A stretch of 64,000 bases of DNA from Bacteroidaceae bacterium (GCA_017617315.1 JAFZWM010000014.1:1-64000), one strand, 5' to 3'. Counted from the first letter of the stretch, positions 52,057 through 61,564 are shown. Made by a program: numbers and translations. Notes: a model not told the origin generated them from the sequence alone.

Positions 52057-53658
52057 ATGTTAAACAAATCGATACAATGGAGAAGAGCAATAATGTGTGT
52101 CGTAGCCCTTTTGGTGCTTGGCGGAATATTTGCTTTTTTCTTTATACTATATCCTAACCATCTGTACGTGCGCGAACAGAACGTGATGTTTCTGCTCGAC
52201 AATGAGTACATTAAGCACTATTTTGCTAAACCGGGATGGTTTGCCTGCCTTGCCGGCGATTTTGTAACGCAGTTTCTGTATTACGTTGGCGGAGGAGCGG
52301 CGGTGATAACCATTCTGCTGGCCTTGCTGCTTGGGGCACTCTATGGCGGACTGAAGGTGTCGCTTCCGCGATGGGTGGCATTCTCTGTTGCCTTGCTTGT
52401 AACCGTTTACGAAGGATTCAGAAACATCGATACGTTCTATCCGCTTGCATCTACCGTGTCGCTGGTGGGCGGTGCGGCAATGTTCCAGTTTTATGTCTAC
52501 GGCAGTTGCAACCGCTATTTTCATGCCTTCATCGGACTGCTTCTGGTGGTGATTTCATATTGGATGTTCGGCTATGGATTTCTGCTTCTGGCGGTGCTCA
52601 TTCTTGTCCACTCCGTGCGATACCGTCTTTGGGTTCAGCCGATAGCCGTTGTTCTTGCCGCCGGATTCCCGTGGCTGATGGCGGAGCACTATCAGCTCGA
52701 CGAGGAGAAGGCATATACCTACGCTTCAGGAAAATGGTACTGCCTTCCAAACTGGTACGAAGAAGACCTCTATTCGGTTATAAACAGTTATTATTTCGGA
52801 AATTACAAGAAGAGTGCAGCCGATGCGCTGGCTTTTCAGAAGAAATACGGTCCGGACAGATATTTTGCATACTATTACAATCTTGGAAACGCTATGCACA
52901 ACGCTCTGCCCGATTCTCTGCTTAACAGCCCATACTGCTCGGCAAAGGGTCTGGCGGTAGAGATGTCGAACAATACCAACTATCAGCTTATGGGCTGCGG
53001 ATGCGACCTCTGGCTGGCGATGGGACATACTACGGTTGCCGAACATTGCGCCATGCTCGGACTAATCTTCTCGCCCGAAAGCCGGAACGCCAAGATGGTG
53101 CGGAAGCTTGCCGAGATAAACCATCTGACTGGCGAAAAGGAGGTTGAGAATAAGTACAGGCGAATGTTGGACAAGATGATTTGCTACAGGTGGGCAGGCC
53201 ATCGCGTAACAAAAAGCGGACTGACTTTCCAGCCCGAGAACGATACGATTGTAACGACAAACGACATTCGCGGATGCTTTGAGAACATGGCAAAGAACAG
53301 ACTGCCAAACCGAATGGCGATAGACTATCTGCTATGCTACGACCTTCTCACGGGCGCGCTTCAGCCATTCTGTAACGACCTTCAGGCGTACGGGCGGAAA
53401 GTCTATTCGGACAAGCTGCCGCGAATCTATCAGGAGGCTCTCCTGATTGTCTACGCATCGGCAAAGCAGCGCGGCGACGAGCAGCTGGCAAGTCAGATTC
53501 AGCAATATCCTGTGATACAGGCAACGATGCGCGATTTTTCTGACTTCAACAAGGCGTTTGCCGAGACAAATGGAAACAAACAGGCTCTCGAACCACGATT
53601 TGGAAAGACATATTGGTTTTATCTGAAATTCAGAGTAAAAAGAATAACGAAAGTATAG
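52057..53658 (+). CDS. DUF6057-like polytopic membrane protein, copy 3
   Basis: 533 residues from ATG 52057; because the -7 box ends at 52051 this mRNA would be nearly leaderless, and the in-frame ATG at 52093 is an alternative. About eight hydrophobic segments fill the first ~210 residues, then the helical soluble domain. Shared motifs: QFLYYVGGGAA, LPRIYQEALLIVYA and C-terminal FGKTYWFY. It is the shortest copy and lacks part of the linker seen in the others. The copy 4 gene follows 31 bases later. Confidence 0.73.
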   Translation: MLNKSIQWRRAIMCVVALLVLGGIFAFFFILYPNHLYVREQNVMFLLDNEYIKHYFAKPGWFACLAGDFVTQFLYYVGGGAAVITILLALLLGALYGGLKVSLPRWVAFSVALLVTVYEGFRNIDTFYPLASTVSLVGGAAMFQFYVYGSCNRYFHAFIGLLLVVISYWMFGYGFLLLAVLILVHSVRYRLWVQPIAVVLAAGFPWLMAEHYQLDEEKAYTYASGKWYCLPNWYEEDLYSVINSYYFGNYKKSAADALAFQKKYGPDRYFAYYYNLGNAMHNALPDSLLNSPYCSAKGLAVEMSNNTNYQLMGCGCDLWLAMGHTTVAEHCAMLGLIFSPESRNAKMVRKLAEINHLTGEKEVENKYRRMLDKMICYRWAGHRVTKSGLTFQPENDTIVTTNDIRGCFENMAKNRLPNRMAIDYLLCYDLLTGALQPFCNDLQAYGRKVYSDKLPRIYQEALLIVYASAKQRGDEQLASQIQQYPVIQATMRDFSDFNKAFAETNGNKQALEPRFGKTYWFYLKFRVKRITKV

Positions 53659-53689
53659 AGTATCAGAATCTTAACGCTTTTACAGTACA

Positions 53690-55495
53690 ATGATAAACAT
53701 TAAAGACACAAAGTGGATTCCGTGCGTTGATGCGGTGCTGTCGGCAGCTTTTGCCGCGGCTGTTTTTCTGTTCTTTTGGCTGAAATATCCTTATCACTTG
53801 ATATTTCAGGAACAGTATCAGATTTTTCTGTGTACCGGTGAGTTTGCACGGCAGCTAATCTCGTTGCCCGGCGGATTGTCGGCTTATATTGGCAGATTTC
53901 TTACGCAGTTCTTCTTTATTCCGGCTTGCGGAGCGGCGATAATGGCGGCTCTTATGCTTGCCGTGCAGGTTCTCTCGGCTTCGCTGATGCGCAGTCGCAG
54001 TCTGCTTGCCTATTCGCTCTCGTTCGTTCCGGCGGCAATTCTGATGGTTTTCTATCTCGACGAAGACGTGCTTCTGCCGCTCGCCGTTTCAGAAATACTG
54101 CTTCTTCTTGCTGCCAGAATTGTGGTTTCTGTTGAGGGCGATATTCTTCGCCGACTGCTCTTTGTAGCACTTGTTCCGCTGCTCTTCTTCGCGCTCGGAA
54201 ACATAAGCGTTGTTTTTGTGCCGATAGTCCTTGCTGATGAGATTCTGCACAGAAAGATGAATGTCACGAAGTGGCTGATTCTTACGCTGATAGCCGTGGC
54301 TGTAGCCGTTGCGTGTCCTTTTGTGGCGCAGTATTTCTGTAGCTATCAGTTTAAATGGCTGATGTTCGGACTTCATTATTACCGTCCTCGCTTTGCAACG
54401 CCTTATTACTTGTGGCTTTCTGCTGCCGTTGTGCCGCTTATTCTGGTGGCTTCGGCAAAGATAAAAATGAGTGAGAAAATAGAGAAATACGTCGGCTGGT
54501 GCGCCGTGGCTGCTATTGCCGTTGGCGCGGTCTATGCCGTTAACAAGAAGGCGATGCCGAGCAGGGAAATGGCGATGAGATACTCAAAACTGATGTACAA
54601 TCAGCAGTGGAACGACATTATTGCCCTTGCCAACGAGCAGCCGCCAACAAATCCGATGTCGGCAATCTGCCTTAATCTTGCGCTGATAAAGACGGGCAAC
54701 GCCAACAGCCTCTTCTACTATCAGCAGCACGGAACGCAATGCCTTCTGCCAAGATTTACGAAAGACTATGTTGCGCCGCTGGTAACATCGCAGGTATTCT
54801 ATCATCTTGGAATGATAAACGATGCCATGCGCTCAACGTTCGAGGCGCAGGAGTGCATTCCCGACTATCAGAAAAGCGCGTTCTGCTACAAGATGCTTGC
54901 CGAGTGCAACATGATTGCCGGCAACTATCTGGTGGCAAAAAGATACGTTTCTCTTCTGAAAAATACGATTTGCTATCGGAAGTGGGCTGAGGAGGTTGGC
55001 CAGCTTCTGTGGCACAAGGGAGCATCGCCTTCGGCAGAAAAACTGCTGACAGACAAAGCTATAGAATCTCATCCGGTTTACGGACATCTTAGGAAATGCC
55101 TGACCCGAAAGGAAAACGATTTCTTCTATTCCGAGTCGGAGACAGACTCGATGCTTGGCAATGTCTATCTTACAAACACAAGCAACACGATGGCATACGA
55201 CTATATGATTTCGTGGCTGCTGCTTGGCAAGAACGTGCCGCGATTCCTGGAAGTATTTGATGTGAACCACGACCTTTACGGAAAGCCTCTGCCACGCCTC
55301 TATCAGGAGGTTATTGCACTGGCGTGGGCAAAGGACCATCGCGACTTCAGCGGAATTCCTTATCCGATAGAAAAGGACATCCAGATGAGTTTTGCCAACT
55401 TTATGCGCGCCTACACAGGAAAGGCTCCCGAGAGCTACATGAGGGCAAACTTCGGCAACACTTATTGGTACTACTTCGCTTTTGCAAACAATTAA
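53690..55495 (+). CDS. DUF6057-like polytopic membrane protein, copy 4
   Basis: 601 residues with about nine hydrophobic segments in the first ~290 residues, then a TPR-like soluble part starting near YSKLMYNQQWNDIIALANEQ. Shared motifs: FLTQFFFIPACGAA, LPRLYQEVIALAWA and C-terminal FGNTYWYY. It resembles copy 1 more than copy 3 in its linker. Its stop codon is one base before the ATG of the CxxCH lipoprotein gene copy 4, indicating translational coupling. Confidence 0.75.
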   Translation: MINIKDTKWIPCVDAVLSAAFAAAVFLFFWLKYPYHLIFQEQYQIFLCTGEFARQLISLPGGLSAYIGRFLTQFFFIPACGAAIMAALMLAVQVLSASLMRSRSLLAYSLSFVPAAILMVFYLDEDVLLPLAVSEILLLLAARIVVSVEGDILRRLLFVALVPLLFFALGNISVVFVPIVLADEILHRKMNVTKWLILTLIAVAVAVACPFVAQYFCSYQFKWLMFGLHYYRPRFATPYYLWLSAAVVPLILVASAKIKMSEKIEKYVGWCAVAAIAVGAVYAVNKKAMPSREMAMRYSKLMYNQQWNDIIALANEQPPTNPMSAICLNLALIKTGNANSLFYYQQHGTQCLLPRFTKDYVAPLVTSQVFYHLGMINDAMRSTFEAQECIPDYQKSAFCYKMLAECNMIAGNYLVAKRYVSLLKNTICYRKWAEEVGQLLWHKGASPSAEKLLTDKAIESHPVYGHLRKCLTRKENDFFYSESETDSMLGNVYLTNTSNTMAYDYMISWLLLGKNVPRFLEVFDVNHDLYGKPLPRLYQEVIALAWAKDHRDFSGIPYPIEKDIQMSFANFMRAYTGKAPESYMRANFGNTYWYYFAFANN

Positions 55496-55496
55496 A

Positions 55497-56972
55497 ATGA
55501 ACAATCTTATGAAGACGATTATATATTTTGCCGTATGCTGCCTGCTGATGACTTCGTGCGGTATGGAAGCGGTGAAAAATGCCCGAAAAGACGGCAATTT
55601 CCCGATGATTTATCCTGATTATGTCGATGTAACCGTTCCGGCACAGATTGCACCGCTGAACTTTGCAATGTCCGACGATGCCGCATCGCTCGTTGATGTT
55701 GTGGCAACAGGCGAGAAGGGCGGAAACATTCACGTTCAGGGCGAATATGCCGATTTTGACGAGGCTGAATGGAAGGAACTCTTGCAACAGAATGTAGGCT
55801 CGAAAATATGGTTCGAAGTCAGCGCAAAGACCGATGGCGGCTGGACAACATTCAGAAAGTTCAGCATCAGTGTGAGCGGCGATGAGATTGACTACGGCAT
55901 TGCCTACCGAAAGCTCGCGCCGGGCTACGAGGTCTTCAGCAAGATGGGAATATATGAGCGCAATCTGTCAAACTTCGACGAGACGGCGGTGCTCGAAAAT
56001 ACGCAGTTCGACGGTTGCTTGAACTGCCACGAGTTTAACAAATGCAATCCCGAAGGACTGACGATGCACATCCGCGGCGACCACAGTGCCACGCTTATAA
56101 GAACGCAAGGCGGCATAGAGGCTCTGAACACCAAGACCGAAAGCACTCTCGGATTCTGTGTTTATCCATACTGGCATCCGTCGGGAAAATACATCGTTTA
56201 CTCAACAAATACCACGCGCCAGATGTTCCATTCTATGCCCGAGAAGATAATCGAGGTCTTCGACTTGGAATCTGACTTGCAAGTGTATGATATTCAGAAG
56301 AAAGAACTGGTTCTGAGCAACTCGGTGATGCTTCCCGACTCGTGGGAGACATATCCGACATTCTCGCCCGACGGCAAGACGCTTTATTTCTGTACAGTCC
56401 AGAAAACGGAAATTCCTGAAGGACTGAAGGATGTTAGATACAGCCTCTGCAAGGCTTCGTTCAATCCAGAAACAGGAAAGGTTGGCGAAGATGTTGATAC
56501 GCTTGTAAGCGCGCGCTCGACAGGCAAAAGCATCACATTCCCAAAGCCATCGTACGACGGACGCTTCATAATGTACATAATGTGCGACTACGGCTGCTTC
56601 TCAATCTGGCATCACGAGGCCGATTTGTATCTGCTCGACCTGAAAACGGGCGAGAGCCGTGCGCTTTCATCTGCCAACAGCGCCGACACCGACAGCTATC
56701 ACAACTGGAGCACCAACAGCCGATGGTTCGTGTTCAGCTCGCGCCGCGACGACGGTCAGTTTACGCGCCTTTATGTCTCGCACATCGGCGCCGACGGAAA
56801 GGAGAGCAAGCCGTTTATGCTTCCGCAGAAAAATCCGAAGAAATATTATGCCGAGCTGATGCTTTCGTACAACGTTCCGGAGTTCGTAACCGCGCCAATC
56901 AATCTAGACCGGATGGAGGCCGTTGAAAAGATAAATTCGGCCGAACGAACCGCCTTAAAAGTAAGACGCTGA
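55497..56972 (+). CDS. CxxCH beta-propeller (PD40/TolB-like) lipoprotein, copy 4
   Basis: 491 residues from ATG 55497; ATG 55509 is an alternative nearer the lipobox LMTSC. N-terminal motif YPDYVDVTVPAQIAPLNF, haem-type CLNCH at 174-178, propeller blades (YPTFSPDGKTLYFC, KPSYDGRFIMYI). The invariant histidines are in YWHPSG and IWHHEADLY. It overlaps the next gene by one base (TGATG). The copy is closest to copy 1 in the residues before the CxxCH (YRKLAPGYEVFSKMGIYERN). Confidence 0.78.
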   Translation: MNNLMKTIIYFAVCCLLMTSCGMEAVKNARKDGNFPMIYPDYVDVTVPAQIAPLNFAMSDDAASLVDVVATGEKGGNIHVQGEYADFDEAEWKELLQQNVGSKIWFEVSAKTDGGWTTFRKFSISVSGDEIDYGIAYRKLAPGYEVFSKMGIYERNLSNFDETAVLENTQFDGCLNCHEFNKCNPEGLTMHIRGDHSATLIRTQGGIEALNTKTESTLGFCVYPYWHPSGKYIVYSTNTTRQMFHSMPEKIIEVFDLESDLQVYDIQKKELVLSNSVMLPDSWETYPTFSPDGKTLYFCTVQKTEIPEGLKDVRYSLCKASFNPETGKVGEDVDTLVSARSTGKSITFPKPSYDGRFIMYIMCDYGCFSIWHHEADLYLLDLKTGESRALSSANSADTDSYHNWSTNSRWFVFSSRRDDGQFTRLYVSHIGADGKESKPFMLPQKNPKKYYAELMLSYNVPEFVTAPINLDRMEAVEKINSAERTALKVRR

Positions 56973-58603
56973 TGTTTCACAGACTGAAAATAGACGAGAA
57001 TACCGAACTTCCTGCGAAGTTCAACAATCCTTTCTGTTACACACCTCATCCGCTGTGCCTCGCTGCCGCCGATGAGGTGCGGAACTATATTGCCACGCGC
57101 ACCGACTGGTACGACGAGTTGAGCCAGGGCAAGATGTTCGGCGTTTTGGTTTGCGAGAACGCCTCGGGCGAGATTGGATATCTGGCGGCCTTCAGCGGAA
57201 ATCTGGCGCACAGCAACAATCATCCGTTCTTCGTGCCGCCGGTCTACGATTTGCTCAATCCGCAAGGATTTTTCAAACTCGAAGAAAGCAATATTTCTTC
57301 CATAAACCATCGCATTTCAGAACTTCAGAATTCGGCTGATTATCAGAATATTGTCAATGAACTAAGAGCGAAGGAAACCGAAGGACGGCAGAAAATCGAT
57401 GCTTTCCGCCAGCAGATGAAGGCAGACAAGGCGCGACGCGATGAGATTCGGAAATCGGCAACAGACAAGGAAACAATAGATTCGCTGATAAAAGAAAGTC
57501 AGTTTCAGAAAGCCGAGCTGAAGAGGCGTGAGCGCGATTTGAAGCAGGAACTCGACAGGCTGAAAGAGAAGGCTGATGCCTTCAAAAACGAGATTGAACA
57601 ACTGAAACAAGAGCGCAAGCAACGCTCATTCAAACTTCAGATGCAGCTTTTCGATGAGTTCAGACTGCTCAACGCCAAGGGCGAGGCAAGAGGCATCTGT
57701 GCGCTCTTTGCCGAGTCGCCAAGCCATCCCGACATTCCGCCGGCAGGAACGGGCGAGTGCGCTGCGCCCAAACTCCTTCAGTATGCCTATGCCAACGGCT
57801 TCCGTCCTGTTGCGATGGCTGAATTTTGGTGGGGCGAGTCGCCGAAGGGCGAAATCCGCCGTCATGGAAACTTCTATCCGGCGTGCCAAGGCAAGTGCGC
57901 TCCGTTGCTCAGACACATGCTCATCGGACTCGATGTTGAGGATAATCAGCGTGTTGCCGAGGCTTCGCGTAACCATCAGCCTAAAGTCATCTACGAGGAT
58001 GAATGGCTGCTTGTTGTAGACAAACCGTCGGGAATGCTTTCCGTTCCGGGAAAGGTGAGCGAAGTATCTGTTTATCAGTGGGCTGCCGAGCATTATCCCG
58101 AAGCCACGGGACCGCTGGTTGTTCATCGGCTCGACATGGCAACATCGGGCTTGCTCGTAATTGCCAAGAACAAAGACGTTTGTGCCATGATGCAGCGTAT
58201 GTTCGAGCAGCGTGAGGTCAGGAAAAAATATGTCGCTCTGCTCGAATCACGTGGAAATCTTGCAGTAAACGAGAGTGGAAGAATTGAGCTTCCGCTTGCG
58301 CCCGACTACATAAACCGCCCTCGTCAGAAAGTCGATTTCGTAAACGGAAAGACGGCGGTTACAACGTACAATGTTCTTTCGCGGACGGATGATTACATTC
58401 GCATTGAGTTGTTTCCTCACACGGGGAGGACACATCAGCTTCGCGTTCATTGCGCAAGCATTCAGGGATTAAATGCTCCGATAATCGGCGACGAGTTGTA
58501 TGGCACTCGCGCCAGCCGTCTGTTCCTTCATGCCGAGCAGATTACGTTTGTGCATCCAGTAACGAAAAAGAGCCTTACCCTTGAGAGTAAGACTCCTTTC
58601 TGA
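56972..58603 (+). CDS. RluA-family pseudouridine synthase with coiled-coil extension
   Basis: 543 residues. The C-terminal ~200 are an RluA-type catalytic domain: EDEWLLVVDKPSGMLSVPG, HRLDMATSGLLV with catalytic Asp388, and PHTGRTHQLRVH. The N-terminal ~330 include a small domain (20-100), a charged coiled coil (about 105-225) and a Cys-containing segment (GTGECAAPKLL, FWWGESP, FYPACQGKC). It isomerises uridine in rRNA or tRNA; the exact site is not readable. Its ATG overlaps the stop of the CxxCH lipoprotein gene, so it shares that transcript. Confidence 0.88.
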   Translation: MFHRLKIDENTELPAKFNNPFCYTPHPLCLAAADEVRNYIATRTDWYDELSQGKMFGVLVCENASGEIGYLAAFSGNLAHSNNHPFFVPPVYDLLNPQGFFKLEESNISSINHRISELQNSADYQNIVNELRAKETEGRQKIDAFRQQMKADKARRDEIRKSATDKETIDSLIKESQFQKAELKRRERDLKQELDRLKEKADAFKNEIEQLKQERKQRSFKLQMQLFDEFRLLNAKGEARGICALFAESPSHPDIPPAGTGECAAPKLLQYAYANGFRPVAMAEFWWGESPKGEIRRHGNFYPACQGKCAPLLRHMLIGLDVEDNQRVAEASRNHQPKVIYEDEWLLVVDKPSGMLSVPGKVSEVSVYQWAAEHYPEATGPLVVHRLDMATSGLLVIAKNKDVCAMMQRMFEQREVRKKYVALLESRGNLAVNESGRIELPLAPDYINRPRQKVDFVNGKTAVTTYNVLSRTDDYIRIELFPHTGRTHQLRVHCASIQGLNAPIIGDELYGTRASRLFLHAEQITFVHPVTKKSLTLESKTPF

Positions 58604-58606
58604 CGA

Positions 58607-59875
58607 CTATGATATTGCTTCGTCTTTTCTGAATTTCCGGTTGTAAATCTGTTCGATTGTGTATGCCGCAAAAATAATCAGCACGAACAAAAACGGATAG
58701 TGGTATCTTGCCATAACTGGCATCAGAACAGTTCCGCCTGTGCCGATTATGATGTATGCAAGAAGCGAAATATACGCTTTCTTGCGATTTTTGTATAAGT
58801 CTTTTCTGTAAGCAACAACGCCGAACAGTGCAAGAATAAATACGATGTAATAAGGTATGTTCTTAATAATCATTGATATGGCGTATGTTCTTTTCACCTT
58901 GCTGTCGGGCGATGTCTTTCTGAAATAGTAGTCTCTTATCACGAGTCTTTCAGGCCAGCTGTCGTCGGCATACATATACGGAACTTTGTAGAAAAACATT
59001 TTGAAATATTTTCCTGGATTCTTTTTTATCCATTCAATTCCGGCATCGTGCCACATCTTGTCTTTTTCGAAAACGGTTTTGTCTTTGTTGTTTTTGTATG
59101 CGTATTTTGATTCCTTTAATTTAATAATTTTGGATCCTTTTGTCGTTGTTCCGTCGGCGTAGTCGTTAGCGGTCTGCAAAAGGTTTGTGCCACCGGTTGT
59201 CGATTTGCTTACGTAGTAGCCCATGCGTGTCTCGTTAAACTTTCCGTATCCGAAATTGAGAACGAAAAACGGAATGAAAAGTAATAGATAATGCTTCCAA
59301 TTAACTTTGCTGAAAGCGAAGAAGATGACAATCGTAATAATAAACAGTATGCTGAGAGGACGGATTGTGTTGGCTATGGCAAACAGAACTGTTGCAATTA
59401 GCACATTGTACCATTTTGTGGTCAGACACAGACATAAGCCAGTCATACCAAGAAACATGAATGGTATTTCGGTTCCCCATATAAGTATGCCAAGATAGTT
59501 CGAATAAACAAGGCAATATAATATCGCTGCGATGTAGCCAACTGTCTTTGAAAAGAAGAATTTGGCGATGTAGTAAACCTCGTAAAGCATTGCCATATTC
59601 ATTGCAAACTGGAATACACCATTATAGTCCATTGTTCCCAAAAGTTTTAGCTGAAAAATCAGAAAGTTTATCAGGCCTGGAGCAACGATATAACTATCGT
59701 ATAAGTTGTTTGCCGTTGGATACAGTGAATTCTCGTTAAATGCTCCTGTTGCTAATCTCATGTGTACAACTTGGTCGGAAAATTGCGGAGATTTGAAGAA
59801 TACAATCAGTAATACAATTTGAATAATCATGAATAGGGCAATTGCCACCTTTGTTGCCAAGTTTAATTTTTTCAT
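58607..59875 (-). CDS. GT-C type polytopic membrane glycosyltransferase (putative)
   Basis: 422 residues with about ten to twelve hydrophobic segments. The first periplasmic loop has an Asp early (SPQFSDQVVHMRLATGAF), as expected for GT39/ArnT-like GT-C enzymes, and a large loop lies at about 210-330. Such enzymes transfer sugars from polyprenyl phosphate carriers in the inner membrane. Assignment is by topology and the Asp only. Convergent with the pseudouridine synthase gene, only 3 bases between stops. -7 box TACTTTTG on the minus strand at 59909-59902. Confidence 0.6.
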   Translation of the reverse strand: MKKLNLATKVAIALFMIIQIVLLIVFFKSPQFSDQVVHMRLATGAFNENSLYPTANNLYDSYIVAPGLINFLIFQLKLLGTMDYNGVFQFAMNMAMLYEVYYIAKFFFSKTVGYIAAILYCLVYSNYLGILIWGTEIPFMFLGMTGLCLCLTTKWYNVLIATVLFAIANTIRPLSILFIITIVIFFAFSKVNWKHYLLLFIPFFVLNFGYGKFNETRMGYYVSKSTTGGTNLLQTANDYADGTTTKGSKIIKLKESKYAYKNNKDKTVFEKDKMWHDAGIEWIKKNPGKYFKMFFYKVPYMYADDSWPERLVIRDYYFRKTSPDSKVKRTYAISMIIKNIPYYIVFILALFGVVAYRKDLYKNRKKAYISLLAYIIIGTGGTVLMPVMARYHYPFLFVLIIFAAYTIEQIYNRKFRKDEAIS

Positions 59876-59901
59876 TTACATCTGATGTTTAAATTTGGAT
59901 G

Positions 59902-59909
59902 CAAAAGTA
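59902..59909 (-). promoter_or_regulatory. -7 box of the GT-C gene
   Basis: Minus-strand TACTTTTG (plus CAAAAGTA 59902-59909), 27 bases before the start codon at 59875. Confidence 0.55.
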
Positions 59910-59965
59910 ATAAAAAACGTGCAATCTGATATCTTTTTGTCATTTTGTTTTTATAGGAGAAAAAC

Positions 59966-60709
59966 TTATCTGAGTTTGTACTTTGATTTTTTCATGTCAT
60001 GCCTGATGAACATTCCTCCGCCGCAGAACAATGTGCCCACGCTGAACAGAATGATGTACCACAGCAGAAAATCATTGCCCATGCGGCAGCGTATCGGATT
60101 GTTGCGGTCGCAATATACGGTAACCTGCGAGTCGTAGAAAAATTCCGAAACAGTTACTTGGCTCATATATTCTTTTCCGTCAATCTGATATTTTAGTATT
60201 GCGAAATAGTGTTTTACCTTTTTGCTGCTGCCCTTGCTTCTGATCCACGAACTGTATGTATTCACCACGGTAGCTTCGGCTTTTATCATCGACTGGCGCG
60301 ATGTTATGTCCCATGTCAGCAGTCCGCCGCCAATTATGAGGAGCAGCAGTCCTATTCTGATGAATACTTTTGGCAGAATGTCTTCGTCGTTAGATTCTCT
60401 AAAGCCGAGGATTCCAGAAATCCATATCCCGAATTTCCTTCCGATTATCTTCATCATCATCATTCCGCCAATGATGAAAGCCGCGGCGAACAAATAGCAG
60501 AATACCAGCATCCCGATGACGAATGCAGGGCTATATTCGGTTGTGGTGATGTTGTTCTCGGTGGTTGTAACGTAGAAAAAGTCGTCGCTTCCGCCTTTTG
60601 TGTAGATGTAGAATGTAGGAATCAGTGCCGAGCCGATTCCTATCAGCAGAAATATCAGTCCCAGCATCGTGTTGCCCGAATTATTTTCTTCTCGTGATTC
60701 TTTTGCCAT
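59966..60709 (-). CDS. DUF3592-type membrane protein
   Basis: 247 residues with four hydrophobic segments, two before and two after a soluble beta domain. The middle region (ATVVNTYSSWIRSKGSSKKV, then YFAILKYQIDGKEY and VTVYCDRNNPIRCRM) matches the DUF3592 pattern of a short beta domain ending in a YxPxNP-like motif. Function unknown. It follows the VanX-like gene by 20 bases on the same strand. Confidence 0.72.
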   Translation of the reverse strand: MAKESREENNSGNTMLGLIFLLIGIGSALIPTFYIYTKGGSDDFFYVTTTENNITTTEYSPAFVIGMLVFCYLFAAAFIIGGMMMMKIIGRKFGIWISGILGFRESNDEDILPKVFIRIGLLLLIIGGGLLTWDITSRQSMIKAEATVVNTYSSWIRSKGSSKKVKHYFAILKYQIDGKEYMSQVTVSEFFYDSQVTVYCDRNNPIRCRMGNDFLLWYIILFSVGTLFCGGGMFIRHDMKKSKYKLR

Positions 60710-60729
60710 AATTTTCTGTTGTTAATAAT

Positions 60730-61515
60730 TTAGTTTTTTGTCAGTTGTCGCACCGGGAAGGTGAAGTAAGTGTCGGGGAAAGGCTCGTCCTTCAGCGTGA
60801 AGTGCCACCATTCGGTGTCGAGCGGCTTGAATCCGTGGCGCAGCATGGCGTGGCGCAGAATCATGCGGTTGTTGAACTGCTCGGCTGTTATTTTCTTGCC
60901 TGTCGGGCTCTTATGGTTATCGCCTGTAAATTCGCCTGTCTCTGGATTTCCGCAGAAATCGGGATGGCTTTCCGGGCCGAACCAGTCGAATGTTCCGCCC
61001 ATGTCGACCTCTTTCTCCGTTTTCATGTCGAAGAGCGTAAGGTCGACGGTAGAGCCGCGTGTGTGTCCGCTGTGTGCCATGATGTATTCCTGTTCAAACA
61101 GCACGCCCTTGTCGAGGTCGGGGTAGAAGTAAGGCTTCATCAGCGAGTCTGATATGTCTTTTGCCCATCGCACAAAGTGGTCTACGCCCTTCTGCGGACG
61201 GTAGGCATCGTATATTTTCAATCTGAATCCTTGTTTCTGCAATTCGTCGCTCACGGCGCGCAGACTGTCGCCGGCCTTCTTGGTGATGAGTGCGGTAGGC
61301 TCTTCGTATCCGTCGATGCGCTGCCCGACAAAGTTGTATGTGCCGAAATATCTTATCTCCAGAATGGCATCGGGCACGGCATCGGTAAGGGTTACAAACT
61401 GGCTCGTGTCCTCGGTTGGATTAACTGCCAGCCTCTTGTTTCCAGAGCAACCCGAAATCAGCCATGCAAAGTTGATTGCAGCGAGAGTAAGAATAAAAAG
61501 CTTAGTTCTTTTCAT
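60730..61515 (-). CDS. VanX-type D-Ala-D-Ala dipeptidase lipoprotein (M15D)
   Basis: 261 residues with lipobox ISGC (Cys23). The zinc-peptidase motifs are complete: SGHTRGSTVDLTLF (His and Asp ligands) and EWWHF (catalytic Glu and third His). YDAYRPQKG carries the conserved Arg. M15D enzymes cut D-alanyl-D-alanine dipeptide. As a periplasmic or outer-membrane lipoprotein this one probably serves cell-wall recycling rather than vancomycin resistance, since no vanHA or sensor genes are near. Confidence 0.85.
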   Translation of the reverse strand: MKRTKLFILTLAAINFAWLISGCSGNKRLAVNPTEDTSQFVTLTDAVPDAILEIRYFGTYNFVGQRIDGYEEPTALITKKAGDSLRAVSDELQKQGFRLKIYDAYRPQKGVDHFVRWAKDISDSLMKPYFYPDLDKGVLFEQEYIMAHSGHTRGSTVDLTLFDMKTEKEVDMGGTFDWFGPESHPDFCGNPETGEFTGDNHKSPTGKKITAEQFNNRMILRHAMLRHGFKPLDTEWWHFTLKDEPFPDTYFTFPVRQLTKN

Positions 61516-61556
61516 ATTATTATGCTGATGATTTTTGTAGAATCTTTTGCCGAAAG

Positions 61557-61564
61557 CAAATATA
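61557..61564 (-). promoter_or_regulatory. -7 box of the VanX-like gene
   Basis: Minus-strand TATATTTG (plus CAAATATA 61557-61564), 42 bases before the start codon at 61515. Confidence 0.55.

Noticed and set aside
60730..61515. Vancomycin resistance cluster (VanX)
   Set aside because: No vanH, vanA or VanRS genes nearby and the protein is a lipoprotein; housekeeping dipeptidase is more likely.
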